Below are positions 36,801 to 48,099 of a stretch of 64,000 nt of DNA, one piece after another. The position numbers and the translations under genes were made by a program. The notes beneath the pieces were generated by a model, which made no database searches, had not been told where the DNA came from, and saw only the letters and a program-made list of their open reading frames with translations. Within the stretch, counting starts at the first letter, position 1. Each line of letters begins with the position of its first letter. Origin of the DNA: Ianthella basta (taxonomy: Eukaryota; Porifera; Demospongiae; Verongiida; Ianthellidae); NCBI GenBank assembly GCA_964019415.1, contig OZ025877.1, positions 3,715,539-3,779,538 on the forward strand, in the 5' to 3' direction.

Positions 36801-39800
36801 GCAACTATCAGTGCATGTTGGTGCGCCATAGCAGGGAAGCCTTCCAGCTAGTATAATTATAGTAATTATTTTTAGAAATGGTGTTGACTATTTTATTTTT
36901 TAATTATTGTTATGTCTAAGTGTTGCATGGAATCTTACTGTTCTGAAATTCATGTCCATGAAAATTTTAAGGGTCCTGTGGCACCCCCCGTTCCTTGTCA
37001 AATGGACAGAGAAGCTTCTACAGTACCACTGCTGGAAGCAAAGTAAGGTACACTTGTAACACAGGGTACAGGCTGACTGCAGGCAGTTCTAGTAGGAGGT
37101 GTCTGTCTTATGGTGTGTGGTCAGGAAGTCATCCAACTTGTACTAGTGAGTTATTGCAAACTGTGTCAAGTGCTGATAATGTCAAATTGACTGTAACTTT
37201 TTCAGTACTGAGCAGTCCATTTTTCTGCATTGCTTTCTTTTTGGGATTTTGTTGTATGGCTTTGTGATAGCTAACTAGCTATTATATATTTCCAGTGTGT
37301 CAGTAGGTATGTAGGTATCTTTATAATTATAATACCAGTAGCTACCGTAGTATAACTGTGCTTGCATTTATATGATAATGTATGGACAGATGTATTGAAA
37401 GTAGGAAACATTAGTCTGGGGTCCAGCCCTATATAGCCCCAGACGAGGGAATATATGTTGTCAACAGAGGTGCGAAGACCGATCGTCGGCCAAGCCGGTT
37501 ATCTGAAGGGGGGACGCGCCCTTGGAGGCTACCGGAGCTGGCAACCACCACACCAATCGGGTCGTCCCGGCCACCCTAAGGCCTGGATCGGGGCGGGCAG
37601 GACCCCGACAGGCGGAATAGGGTCGCGTCCCCCCAACGGCTGACGGGCGGAAGAGGGAAGACACGGTCGCTTCCCCAACGGCCTCCTGCTACCCTCTGAG
37701 GGAATCTCAGACTCGTTTCCGTCGGCGAGGGACAGCGACGGGGCCCGGCGTGAGGCCAGCCACCTCACCTACGAAGGGTTCGGCTACAAGAACAGGATCT
37801 AGGCGCGATGTTACACGCGAAGGCAGGGAGAGGCTCGGAGATGAAGACAACGGCTCAGCTCATGCTTGAACGTCGACCAACGTGGAACAGCAGCCAATAG
37901 CCAGCGCGGAAGTACTCACGGTATGTCCAGCAGAACCAACCAAGTGTCCTCTATGCACAGCTTGCTACTCCAATTCTAACTCTATGCGGACACATCTCAG
38001 ACGGACGCACGGTGACTTCAGAAAGGTGTCCAGAGGTACAGGCAACAGCACAGGACAGCAGTTCAGTGGCACAGACAACACAGTGATGCATAATAGCACT
38101 CAACACCAGCACCAGTCAAGGACCAAGCGAAGATCAGTACCTAGCAGGCTACTCAGCGCGCGTGAGGTGCAGAGAGATGGGACAGGGAATGTAAGGTCAC
38201 TGAGAGGTCTAGGAAAGGCAGAGCAGCTGGCAGGTGAGGTGGAGCAGTTCAGACTGTCATTACTTGCTGTCACGGAAACACATTTACCAGGTGAGGGGGA
38301 GGTGATGTTAGATGAGAGTACTGGTCACTGTATGTTGTTCTCAGGTAGACAGGACGGTAGTTCAAGGGAGGGAGTAGGGCTTGCCTTGTCCCGACGTGCA
38401 CGGAATGCCATGAGACATTACCAGGCAGTGTCATCTCGAGTCCTTGCAGTGGAACTTCTTACAGTAGCAGGCCCAATTTCAGTTGTCATGTCTTATGCCC
38501 CCACGGAACAGAGTAGTGTGGAAGAGAAAGATCAGTTCTACTCAGACCTCGACTATGCAATGGGCTCTGCAAATGAATTTGTTATGGTGATGGGGGACTT
38601 CAATGCAGCGATCAGTGAGAGTGTTCAAGGAGTTGTAGGACCCCATGGCCTGAGCAGACAAACTAATGACAATGGTGAGAGACTTGTGTCATTTGCCTGT
38701 GCAAATGGAATGTGCATCACGAACACCCTATTTCCACACAAGCACATTCATCAAGCTACTTGGTATCCACCCAACTCAAGAGCCAGCCCAAGCCTCAAGG
38801 ATTATATCCTTGTGAGGCGGAGACTAAGACCATTGGTACTGGACACCAGAGTGTACAGAGGGGGAGACATCGACAGTGACCACCGATTAGTAATTGTATC
38901 CCTACGTCTGAAACTGAAGAGAAGAGCAAATGGTAAGCCAGGCAAATGTTTTGATGTAGAACTCCTCAAGCAGGCAGAGAGACGAGGGGAGTACCTTGAG
39001 ACCATCCAACAGCAGTTGACAACAGGAAGGGACATGGTAACGTAGAGGAAAGATGGATGGAAATGAAGGAGGCAATAGTGAATGCAGCAACACAGCACCT
39101 ACAAAGAAGGAGACCAGTTAAGAAAAAGTGGATCACTGCAGATACCCTGGAACTGATTGAGGAAAAGCGCATGGCCTTCCAGAGATGGCAGGAAGTACGC
39201 AGTGATGAGAACAGACGAAAACAGTACAGCAAGTGCCGCAAAAGAGTGAGAAGAGCAATCAAGGAAGACAAAGAGAAGTGGCTTAATGAGATGATGAAAG
39301 AAATGGAAGAAGACATGAGACGACACAAGCAGGGCAGATTCTTCAAGAAGATGAGATCATTGACCCAGAGCAGAGTGACACCAACCAGCATAATCTTGGA
39401 TGAGAACAACAGACCACTTCACAAAGCAGAAGAGAAACTAGCACAATGGCAGAGGCATTTTTCAGAAGTGCTGAATGTGCAGAATGATCTAGAGGAAGGG
39501 GTAGTGATGGCGTTGGAGGACCACTCACAAAGTGACACACCCGAAGTATCCAGGGAGGAAGTGGTGAGGGCTGTTAACAAGTTACAGAACGGCAATGCAG
39601 CAGGTGGCGACAAAGTTGTAGCAGAATTAGTGAAGAAGGGAGGAGAGACAGTGGTTAACTGGTTGCTGGAGTTGATGGTGTGGAGGACAGGACGAGTGCC
39701 GCAGAAGTGGAAAGATTCCACACTTGTACCCCTTCACTAGAAGAAGGACAGAAAGGAGTGTACAAACTACAGAGGAATATCACAGCTCAGCGTACCTGGA

Positions 39801-40967
39801 AAGGTACTCGCTCTAGTTTTGCTGGAGAGGTTGCAAGCAGTGATTGACCCCCAGTTATCAGAGACTCAGTGTGGTTTTCGAAAGGCCGTGGGACTATTGA
39901 CCAGATATGGGTGACTCAGCAGGTACTGGAGAAAGCAGTGGAGTACAAGGTCCCCGTTCACCTCTGTTTTGTCGACCTATCCAAAGCGTCAGACATCCAG
40001 AGTCGTCAAGGACATGGATGAGACACTTGGAGGAGGACTGCATGTGGAATACACCACCAGTGGTGGACTGTTTCTATCCTATCGAGACAAGACTGAGGCT
40101 TCAGCAGTCATCCAGGACATTATGTATGCAGATGACCTGGCTCTGGCTGCAGAAACAAGGAGTGAACTCCAGCACATGCTGAATGTGTTAGACAATGCAT
40201 GCAAGAGATGGGGTATGAACATCAATGGGGAGAAACCAAGATCCTCATAGCTGGAGAACAACAGAAAGAAGCAGCTCCATCACCAATCATGCTTCAGAAC
40301 CATGCACTGCAGGAAGTGGAGTGCTTTTCGTGTCTTCGTAGTCAGGTGGAAGCAACCGGAAAGGTGGAGAAGGAAGTGGCTTCAAGGATAGAGAAGGCTG
40401 GAACAGTGTACCAGATCTGGAGGAGAAAAGTCTTCCGAAGCCGCAACTTGAGCAAAGAAACCAAGACGAGAGTCTTTCAAACCTTGGTGATGTCAGTACT
40501 GCTGTATGGCGCTGAGACATGGCCTGTGACTAAAAAAGAGATCAGGAAGCTGACAACCTTTCAGATGAGGTGTCTCCGAGACATTCTTGGGATCACACTC
40601 TGGCACAGGCACCACAACTCTGACATCCTGAGGGAAACTGGAGAACCCCCAGTGGAAGACCAACTGAGGCAAAAGAGACTGCAATGGTTTGGTCACATGC
40701 AACGAATGCCAGACCACTGTGTGCAGAAGCAGATGCTCCGGTGCCGCCCAAAAGGAAAGAAAAGGCTGCCTGGTGGAACTCAACAGCGATGGGTTGACCT
40801 ACTGAACAGAGACCTAGCATCTATACCCAACTGGCAACAAGTAGTACAAGACCGAGATGAGTGGAGGTCTCTCATTTACCGGACTTAGACTGCCATAGTG
40901 TTATAACGTTGTGTCTTGGATCCTGCCCAACGTCCTCAATGGACAAGGTGTACAGAGGAGGAGGAGG

Positions 40968-41014
<47 letters not shown>

Positions 41015-44000
41015 GTGTGTGTGTTGTGTGTGTGTTGCGATGTGTGCATGTGAGAGATAATCTTGAATTCATTAATTTTGTGTGCTTTGTTTATGAGTAG
41101 CAATGTGAGAGAGTAAGAGACTTGCAGGTGGATTGTACATGTGTTTATATATTGCAACACTGAGGATGTGCACACAATGTATTAATTACGATGCATGTTA
41201 ATGTGCTACACAGCTGTACACACTTGTATCAAACTATATATGTGTGAGCCTTTTATGTCCACTTCATTCATTACTGTTCATTTGTACTTGCAATGTGTGC
41301 GCAAGTGTGTTCATGAATTTGTGAAAGGGAGCTACAAGAGTTGAAACTAGCTTCAACAACAATGGAACAACATGAGTGCTGATTACACTCTTGCTACCCA
41401 CAGCATATAGGCCCACTGCACAGAATACCAAACTAGATCAATGCGCTGTTAATTCCTAGTCTCAGAACTACTATGTCGCTCAGGCTCGATTGCCCCCACA
41501 ATGATTATCATCTATCTAGTATTTCAGTTCATGCTGCACTATCTGGTCAAATGTATCACACTATGTGCTATCCTATTGGATTTATGTTAGTCATGGACGT
41601 CACCTTGCATTAGAACAAAAACCTAAAAATTATTTTATCAATTTTACAATCATGTAAATTCCTCATATGTCATAGTTATGCCGAGTACTTATTCCCTGCA
41701 GCCTCCATAAATTATAGCTGACCTGAATTATATTTTGTATTTTAATTATGTATTTTCAACATTGCAATGGATCCCCCTAGCATTGTAATGAACTGATCCG
41801 TTCACATGTGTTGGGTGTATTTGGTTGTGATCTTATCAGTGTTGCTGCCAGGCTGCCAACTGTTAAGGGGATAGTATAGAAAGCTCACCCTTTGTTTTCT
41901 GCTCCCACAGCCACATGGGCGGCTGGATTTAGCAATCCTATTATATCAACAACTCAGAATGGCTCTGCAGTAAATGGATCACTAATGTTTGGTGCTAACC
42001 AGTCTGTCAGCATTTGGTGCAGAGCTGCAAGCACTGATGAAGGTTCCAAGCAATTGCAGGGTCTTTTCTGGAGAGACAACAATGGCATTCGTCTACATAG
42101 CAAAGGACATCCGGACAACCCTAACACTGATGTGTACATTGAGAAACTTGCTGGCTACATATACTCCTACAGTTCTATTTGGATTAGAGTGCTTCATTTC
42201 GATAGCATGCAGCCATCTTATGCTGGGGTATACCAGTGCACTGCCAATTACAATGGTTTTTACAGAAATGAAACTGTGGAAATAGGTAAATAGGTAGCTA
42301 CACACTGTGCTATAGTACAACAATATTATATAGCTAGCTAGCTACATGCATCCAGGACTTGCATAAGGCATCACTTCATAAATTTAACATATTAAATCAT
42401 GAAATTATCTGATAGTCATGTAATGAACTCCATCCTTATCCCCTGGAACCTCATGTATGCACTGTATTTATGGCAAAGCTCATTCAAGCAATGGTGATCA
42501 TGGTGGGAATTCGAAGATGCCTACACAAAATTTATTCAAACTGTAGCTTAGGTAGAACTAGTGATTCTAATGAGTAATTGCCTTGGAATTACATTTACCA
42601 AAAGAGCTTTGTCACTTTAATCCCATTCACAATATGGGAATATGGGTTAATTAGGGCAAGCTTCATACACTCTCATTTCATATTGTTGCGTTCGCAGGCA
42701 CCGTAAGCATACAAAGTGGACAGTTGCTCAAATCAATGATTAGGCAAGGCAGGACTGGCAAATGCAGTACAAAGATCTTATTTATAGGCTTCTGTGGAGA
42801 ATGTTCTAGAGTACACAGATCAAGCCATGTCAGTCAAATCATGTCAATAACATATAGGTGTCGATCTACAAAGTTCGACATCATCTCATGTCAATGGGCT
42901 CACAACATTATGTTGCACTATGCTCATTATGGGAGCACTTGCTTGGTTCCTTGTGCAAGGGTGGATGCCTAATTAAGAATTTGGTCTAATACAAAAGTCT
43001 TGAAATCTCCCATACCAAAGCAGGTATTGCAAGGACATGTTCATGAGTGTCTCCAAATCTCCCAGTCATGCAATGCGCTCCATTGCCGAGGCAACGGCAG
43101 GTATCTGAATTCCACAACAGTGGTATATTTTACTGCCTCTTCCATGGTATGACATGTAACAGGATTTAAAAAGCTATGTATATGCCTGAAATGGACTATG
43201 TTATACCATGGTCATAATAATTATATAGAAGGTGTGAAGTGACAGCCACACACACAAGATAATTGGCGGTCAACTATGGGAAATTGTGAGATACCTCTCC
43301 TTTAGCCCTCTTGCGTCCACTCACGTGCTTAGCTAATATATAATATATATTGCTAATAAGAAGGAACCCGAAGTGTGGGTCATTCTCCTTGTACCAAATC
43401 GCAGAGAGGCCTAGGCTCGCAATCCTTGTACGTTTAGTGGAACTGCTGGCCATCCTTGTCGGTGAGGCACTGCTTTCCATTGGCCTTCTCTAGAGTAAGA
43501 TGTCATTAGATATATAGCTGAATTTATCTGAAGCATCACTCGGTTGCATGTCTTTGTCCATTGTGACACTTTATACTTAGCACAAAGTTCTCCTATTCAC
43601 AAATCCAGTCACATGATAAGGCGTATTTTGCAATATTTCCCTGAGATACCACGTCCTCCAATCAATTTTAAACTTTTCACTGATGCCCCATCAGTGTCCA
43701 TATCGCATTATTGCTTCTCAAAATGTAATAAGCCAAAATTAATGATAGCTTAGCAGAAAATAGAAAAGAGTACTTGATGTTTATGTGCAATTAGTTTTGA
43801 TTAAGTGTCATTCATACAGTCTATCTTGAAACCAACTTTGCTGAAAATATACATATTTTATTGAATGCAAAGCATCACTGTGTGCACAGGTACATGTTGG
43901 ATTAAGTGTTTGCAGCAATGCCTATTCATTGCTATTATAATATAATTTCTTGCCTTCAGGGAATGTTACACTATGTGCAAAGGAGCATCTTTCTGTTCCT

Positions 44001-46180
44001 GGAAATGGTTCAGTCAACTGTACTCAGAGAGGTAATGGTCTAAATTGCACTTTGACATGTAAGGACGGGTTCAAGATTGGAACCTCTGTGGATATTTCTC
44101 CCCAATACTGCCATGACGGTGTGTGGGACTATCAGCGAGATGGAATAGAAATTCCCGACTGCCAACGTGAGTGTATTCAGTGTCAGGTTAGCACAGTAAT
44201 GGTGAAGGGATAATGACCTGGCAGTAGTAAATTGACAGTCTATTGTTCTCATTATATTATTCATTACTAATCAAGGGCAGATCCAGGGGTGTTTCCAAGG
44301 TTTCCAGAAACTGGTCAGATCACCTCTGGCTAGTATTTGCATGTATCAGTCTTATAATGTCTATGCTTCCATATAGCTATACCTTTATGTATTGGAAACC
44401 AGTCATAAAAGTTTCTCGATCTGCCCTAGCTAATCATTCTATAATGTTGAGCAACTAGGAAAAATGTACACGGGGATGCATCTGTGGGCTGTACATGCAC
44501 CCCCAGGCATTTCACATGCATATATACACATAATTATGCGAAAGATTACAAAGCAGTATGAAATTTTATTCATGCACGTTACCATGACATTGGGACCTAT
44601 TGTGTAATTTATGAGCCAGAAAGCTAACTGCTATTAGTCTAATGGTTGCATACACTTTGATGTGCCAGGAAAGAACTACTTTATTTACAAATGGCAATTT
44701 TTCTCTGCACCTTTACTGCTGAAATGGTGTGCAGTACCACAGCTTGTAAGAGAGTCAGCTTCAGCACGTATGCTGGTGCATGCATTTGTCACATAGTTAT
44801 AATTTGTACTTGCAGAAAGTGACTTTATATTACTGCCTTTTCTGTACAAACTGGTAATGAGGGAGACAATGCATGCATGCATATGTGCACAGTAAGACCA
44901 TGCATGTTTACACATAGCTGGACGTACATTTTGCCTGTTAGAATGTTGTGCAGTATTGTAAGCCTGTTGTGCATCATCTTAACTAGGGAATGGGACCTTT
45001 GAATTCTGTGCAAGGTAGTTATTGCATTTAATAATTGAACTCAACAATTTATTTATTTTTTTAATGAACCTAATACATCATGTATGCACATGCTTTGCGC
45101 ATCCACGGGTTGTCAATGGGACGAAATATACAAAATTAATTATGGCTACTAATCTAAATGTTTATCACACTTAAAATTTGCTGTGGTGCAAAGCTTCCTA
45201 GTATAGTTTATAAGTTTCAATGAAAGCATTATTATCATGCATACTGTTTCATTCACTCCATGTTATATTTTCAGCTATCAAGAAGCGAGTGTTGGTTTTT
45301 AGAGGATCTGTGACTTTAAATCAGACATGCCTTGCACGACAGAGATTCAAGGAAATACTCGGAGAAGATGTCCCAATTCCTGCATATATTGAAGCTGAGT
45401 GTAAATCACGTGAAAGCAGGCATAAGCGTGCAATAGCTAACAACACTGGAACACTCGTCCTCACATTCACCTTCTCAGAAGAGATTCCTCTTGACTGTAA
45501 CTTCAGTTGCCTAAACAGAATACGTTGGAAACTTCGTAATCAATATTTTGAAGTTCAGTGGAAAATTGCCTCAGGTTTGTCTTTGACAATTACATATTCA
45601 GACATATCTGAACAACTCAGCCTAATTTTGGAAGGAAATTTGGAAGTGGAAAGTGATAGTCCACTAATAACATGCACACCAGGAGGAGTACTCTTCAAAG
45701 ACCAGGGATATTGCGGTATGCTAGTACTGGTACAATACTAAGTCTATGTCCATCATATTAATGTTGTCCTGGATATTGTTTTGCAGTCCCGTGTAGTGCT
45801 GGTACTTTCTTCAATAATACTGGGCCTGCTCCAAGGTGCGATCTATGTCCTTTTGGCTACTACCAGGATGAGAGTGAGCAGTTTGAGTGTAAATCATGTC
45901 CTAATGAGACCTTTACCACTACCAAAGGAAGTAAAGAAAAGGGAGACTGCAGAGGTGAGTTTCTTGCGAGATGAATTGTCAATACTTACTCTTGTCAGAA
46001 AAAGCTACACCTTTACTGCAGCCACTTGTGCACCGGGTACTGCATCACGAAGTGGAGTGTCTCCATGTAAAGAATGTGAGAAGGGCTTCTATCAGTCGGA
46101 ATCTGGAGCTCAATTTTGCCACAAATGTGACTTTCGCCAGACAACTCGTAGCAGTGGATCCACCAGGAAGAAGGATTGCA
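24775..46180 (+). CDS. Gene B: secreted Calx-beta/sushi/Ig/ephrin-receptor-like modular protein, 3' end not found
   Basis: Twenty-one exons join in frame with phase-1 introns throughout. Order: signal peptide (24775-24847); four Calx-beta units (25763-31005, nine exons matching gene A exons 2-10 one to one); six sushi exons (32856-37145); an Ig domain (41911-42285); a divergent CCP module (43960-44166); a 147-residue module with an RHKR furin-type site (45275-45715); two Cys-rich ephrin-receptor-like modules (45787-46180). The last exon ends with an open phase-1 donor and no credible next exon was found, so a membrane anchor cannot be excluded. Role inferred: extracellular adhesion or recognition. 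A second signal-peptide exon at 31867 could start a shorter product lacking Calx-beta, so 24.8-31.0 and 32.9-46.2 kb might be two genes. No known symbol fits; SVEP1 has a comparable sushi plus ephrin-receptor-like mix but no Calx-beta. Confidence 0.72.
24960..25015 (-). mobile_element. Small Penelope-end remnant in gene B intron 1
   Basis: On the minus strand: CAGTTGACAAAGACCTTTGG then GTCGAAACGTCC, the same GTCGAAACGTC box as the terminal repeats at 10 and 22.7 kb but with a different stem II and a degraded CUGANGA box. A remnant or a second family. Confidence 0.5.
25763..27552 (+). CDS. Gene B exons 2-3: Calx-beta unit 1
   Basis: Exon 25763-25942 reads [19 protein letters not shown] and exon 27304-27552 reads [32 protein letters not shown], ending GIEDDDS. 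They are the counterparts of gene A 15029-15205 and 15639-15893. The intron between has no other recognised feature. Confidence 0.87.
25943..27303. other. Gene B intron 2, nothing recognised
   Basis: AT-rich with microsatellite-like TAATTA stretches. No exon, repeat copy or RNA gene seen. Confidence 0.5.
27695..28179 (+). CDS. Gene B exons 4-5: Calx-beta unit 2
   Basis: Exon 27695-27847 reads [18 protein letters not shown] with NCNC; exon 27958-28179 reads [32 protein letters not shown] and ends IVDNDG. Confidence 0.85.
28456..29085 (+). CDS. Gene B exons 6-8: Calx-beta-like unit 3
   Basis: Exons 28456-28644 ([14 protein letters not shown]), 28731-28787 (a 57-nt microexon, [18 protein letters not shown]) and 28867-29085 ([27 protein letters not shown], ending IRNDDG). 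The lengths of all three exons are identical to gene A. Confidence 0.83.
29086..30482. other. Gene B intron 8, nothing recognised
   Basis: No exon counterpart to gene A is expected here and none was found. Confidence 0.5.
30483..31005 (+). CDS. Gene B exons 9-10: Calx-beta unit 4
   Basis: Exon 30483-30620 ([20 protein letters not shown], 138 nt as in gene A) and exon 30763-31005 ([32 protein letters not shown], ending ILDDDS). Confidence 0.88.
31867..31924 (+). CDS. Candidate alternative first exon with signal peptide
   Basis: [19 protein letters not shown] followed by a phase-1 donor (ACAT, GTGAGC), the same exon form as the signal-peptide exons of genes A and B. Joining to sushi exon 32856 would create TGA, but joining to 34925 (T+GG) or 35622 (T+CG) keeps frame. 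Without splicing it ends at a stop at 32002. No transcript support. Confidence 0.4.
32004..32182. mobile_element. Foldback MITE with TA duplication
   Basis: Arms of about 80 bases: GGGCTGGCATAAAAACAAGG pairs with CCTTGTTTTTGCAC...CCAGCCC, and CTACTACACAGTGGA with CCACTGTGTAGTAG. TA borders it at 32002-32003 and 32183-32184. It lies in the intron before the gene B sushi array, just downstream of the spare signal-peptide exon. Confidence 0.82.
32856..33029 (+). CDS. Gene B sushi domain 1
   Basis: [51 protein letters not shown]. Complete CCP in a 174-nt exon, phase 1-1. Confidence 0.92.
33030..34924. other. Gene B intron after sushi 1
   Basis: A segment at about 33130-33600 has a higher GC content than its surroundings and could be a decayed mobile element, but no protein or terminal repeat was recognised. 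The rest is AT-rich. Confidence 0.4.
34925..35098 (+). CDS. Gene B sushi domain 2
   Basis: [51 protein letters not shown]. 174 nt, phase 1-1. Confidence 0.92.
35622..35795 (+). CDS. Gene B sushi domain 3
   Basis: [51 protein letters not shown]. Only 97 bp separate it from the next, near-identical exon. Confidence 0.93.
35893..36066 (+). CDS. Gene B sushi domain 4
   Basis: [52 protein letters not shown] close duplicate of exon 35622-35795. Confidence 0.93.
36445..36618 (+). CDS. Gene B sushi domain 5
   Basis: [52 protein letters not shown]. 174 nt, phase 1-1. Confidence 0.93.
36972..37145 (+). CDS. Gene B sushi domain 6
   Basis: [52 protein letters not shown]. Its downstream intron (37236-37410) has a diverged copy at 55690-55860. 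Confidence 0.93.
37882..39045 (+). pseudogene. LINE ORF, N-terminal zinc finger and APE endonuclease
   Basis: About 387 codons. [20 protein letters not shown] with a following His is a C2H2 finger near residues 18-40. The endonuclease motifs follow in order: [41 protein letters not shown] and DSDHRLVIV, matching the catalytic Asn, Glu, Tyr, Asp-x-Asn, Asp and Asp-His set of apurinic endonuclease-type LINE enzymes. The [10 protein letters not shown] and TLFPHK segments resemble RTE/CFDP2-like endonucleases. Truncated at TAG 39043-39045; the frame resumes shifted at about 39046. Confidence 0.9.
39057..40888 (+). pseudogene. LINE reverse transcriptase, several breaks and an internal deletion
   Basis: The region 39057-39740 gives the pre-RT linker and fingers ([30 protein letters not shown]). 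After the [17 protein letters not shown] and ETQCGFRK follow, then a shift, then [10 protein letters not shown]. Here the A-box to B-box part is missing: the sequence jumps to [16 protein letters not shown]. The catalytic box [11 protein letters not shown] is at about 40118-40150. Another shift precedes the thumb and C-terminal part ([30 protein letters not shown]), ending at TAG about 40888. Loss of part of the palm makes it inactive. Confidence 0.9.
41037..41910. other. Gene B intron, between LINE and Ig exon
   Basis: Nothing recognised. Confidence 0.5.
41911..42285 (+). CDS. Gene B Ig-like domain exon
   Basis: 375 nt, phase 1-1. VSIWCRA gives the first Ig Cys, GLFWRDNNG the core Trp, and [19 protein letters not shown] the D.G.Y.C motif of strand F. 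The spacing between the two Cys is long, as in V-type sets. Several N-x-S/T sequons (NGS, NQS, NET) suggest an extracellular position. Confidence 0.88.
42286..43959. other. Gene B intron after Ig exon, nothing recognised
   Basis: Short unsupported ORFs only. Confidence 0.5.
43960..44166 (+). CDS. Gene B divergent CCP-like module
   Basis: [42 protein letters not shown] and IPDCQ. The CKDGF ... GVW ... P.C order is sushi-like, but with extra Cys residues. 207 nt, phase 1-1. Confidence 0.7.
44274..44428 (-). mobile_element. hAT-type MITE copy 2
   Basis: A 155-bp reverse-complement relative of 10293-10443 (GATCCAGGGGTGTTTCCAAG, TTTCCAGAAACTGGTCAGAT). Flanked by ACTAATCA (44266-44273) and GCTAATCA (44429-44436), an 8-bp duplication with one mismatch. 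It lies in a gene B intron. Confidence 0.85.
44437..45274. other. Gene B intron, nothing recognised
   Basis: No further feature seen. Confidence 0.5.
45275..45715 (+). CDS. Gene B module of unknown fold with furin-type site
   Basis: 147 residues, no family recognised. [13 protein letters not shown] holds RHKR, a furin-type cleavage motif, so the chain may be cut about 45 residues into the module. The rest is beta-rich in appearance with few Cys (CNFSC, ITCTPGG). Phase 1-1. Confidence 0.75.
45787..46180 (+). CDS. Gene B two ephrin-receptor-like Cys-rich modules
   Basis: Exon 45787-45954 reads [41 protein letters not shown]; exon 46022-46180 reads [34 protein letters not shown]. The C.pGtf ... 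C..Cp.G.Yq...g...C..Cp pattern is that of the GCC2/GCC3 (ephrin-receptor-like) family found in SVEP1 and SCUBE proteins. Lengths 168 and 159. Confidence 0.88.
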
Positions 46181-47840
46181 GTAAGTTGACACATACAGTT
46201 GTTTTAAGTCCATGCATGTGGCCAGGATGCAAGAAATGCAGGCGTGCATAGCAAACACACAGACACTTTCAGCTTAATTTATATGTTAGCTAAGTGCTTC
46301 TCTGATTACCATTATGTGACCATTTCTGTCATAGTCATTCAACCGTTTGGAATATGATTGCATGGCAGTGATGCAAAAGTCTCAGAAAACAAGAACATTG
46401 AGTGATTAATATATAATTGATTGCTTCATTAGAGATAGCATTTGGGTGTGTGCTGTTACAGTATAGTTATTATACTGGACTTGCTGAACAAATATTTAGC
46501 TACATGGTATGCCTATCATTGTGTGTTACCAGCATTATATATTTCCCGAAACTGTGAAATTCATTACAGGCATTGCTTTCAATAGATCTGCCATTGTAAA
46601 CTTGCATTATAGTAATTTTAATTATGAAAGTCATTTTCACATATTGAGACTTGTATAGAAATTATGTTGGCAATTATATGTAGTGTGCACAATGTTTTAT
46701 TATGATACAGCCATTACATAGTGCAAGTTATTATACATTAATAAAGGACTGCCACATGTGCAGTTTGAGTATGTTTTCATTAGTTAGTAGTAGAGATATA
46801 CCGTCAGCACAGGTTGCAATCCACATGAGCCAGTAGAGTATAATTATAGAATTAATGTGTCAGTAGGCATTTGAAAATACTCGAACACAAGTCATATAGT
46901 TGTTCCATACCAAAATTTACAGCAGCTAGCGTAAATGTGCTAGACATGAACATGCAGTGGTTGGAAAAAGACTGCAGGCATGTAGAGATTCAGGCCACCT
47001 GGCCACAAGTTTAAATACATGTATGAATGTTTTTGGAATGTACATGCAATGTATACATATATACATTGTCATATTTTTACTTGGATGCACACATGCACAG
47101 GCATACCATTCAATTTCTGCATGATCCAACATTGTGCTAGCATTCACTTATTCCTGAATCCTTTGTATCTGGAGCCAGTTGAGTACAACACACTGACAAC
47201 ACTGTGTCTTATGTATTCAAGACATTGTCCACTGGGTGCAATCCCCTTACACCTCTAGTCACATGAAAATGCAGGGGTCTCTCATGGTGCTGCCTGTGGG
47301 ATAGAAGACGGAAGTAGACTGCAACAATGCTTGTTGTAGACAATAGCCCATGTAGTCAATGTGTTATGGGATCACTTGCACACAAGCACATACACAATAA
47401 TAGCTACTTAGTGCAGAAATGGGTGCATGGTGCTATAGTACTGAACTCTCTGTTAGGATCACCAAATAAAAGAGTGTGGACAGTGTACAAATGAGAAATG
47501 ATAATGCCATGCAAAGGTACCAGATAAAGTTATTTCAGCACACATGATACATTATGTATTATGTATGCTCACAAATCTGAAATTATAGACTTACATTGAA
47601 ATGTATAATAATTAGCACTTCCACAGGCTAATCATATTCATAGGTGAGGCTGCTGCCTGTTAGGGTATATATAGCCAATTCAATGTCCCTGGACATCAAG
47701 CATGCATAATTATGTTTCATGAATTGATCTCCAACAAGAATACTGTTGATCATAGTAGGTGAGCTAGTTTAGGTGTAGGTTTGCATTGACTGGTACGTGC
47801 AATTTGTCCTATATATAATGGAGCTAAGCCCGAGTATCCG
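46181..47840. other. Downstream of gene B, nothing recognised
   Basis: The next gene B exon should start here in phase 1. An open stretch after CACATGCACAG (47102-47260) ends in a stop, but its acceptor is poor and it has no recognisable content. Confidence 0.4.
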
Positions 47841-47918
47841 TGTTCCGTATTCTTGGCACCGTTCCGTATTCTTAGGCGTTCCGTATTCTTGGCTGCGTTC
47901 CGTATTCTTAGCAGCGTT
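47841..47918. repeat. Short tandem repeat, 4 units of about 19 bp
   Basis: Unit GTTCCGTATTCTTGGC with variable tails. Confidence 0.9.
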
Positions 47919-48099
47919 TAGGGCTAGCTATCGTCACATTAGACACCGTACTTGATCAATGAATACAATTATGGGCACACATGCGCACTGCCCAAAATAA
48001 AACAGGAGTGCATAAATTACAAAGAAATCAGCCAGAGACGTGAACAGTCCGTATTGTAATAACTGCAATAGATTGAAACGGTTAGGGCCTGCACTCATT

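Larger units (their letters stand above)
37452..41036 (+). mobile_element. RTE-like LINE, nearly full length but inactivated
   Basis: A GC-rich 5' region (37452-37880) precedes a C2H2 finger, an APE-type endonuclease, a reverse transcriptase and a (GT)n tail (about 40969-41036). The frame is broken after 39045 (TAG plus shift), at TAG 39738-39740, by a shift near 39885, by an internal RT deletion near 39990, and by a shift near 40236. No clear target-site duplication was seen. It sits in the gene B intron between sushi 6 and the Ig exon, in the same orientation as the gene. Confidence 0.9.

Noticed and set aside
47102..47260. Possible terminal exon of gene B
   Set aside because: Acceptor context is weak, the frame ends after about 52 unremarkable residues, and there is no transmembrane or Cys-rich content.
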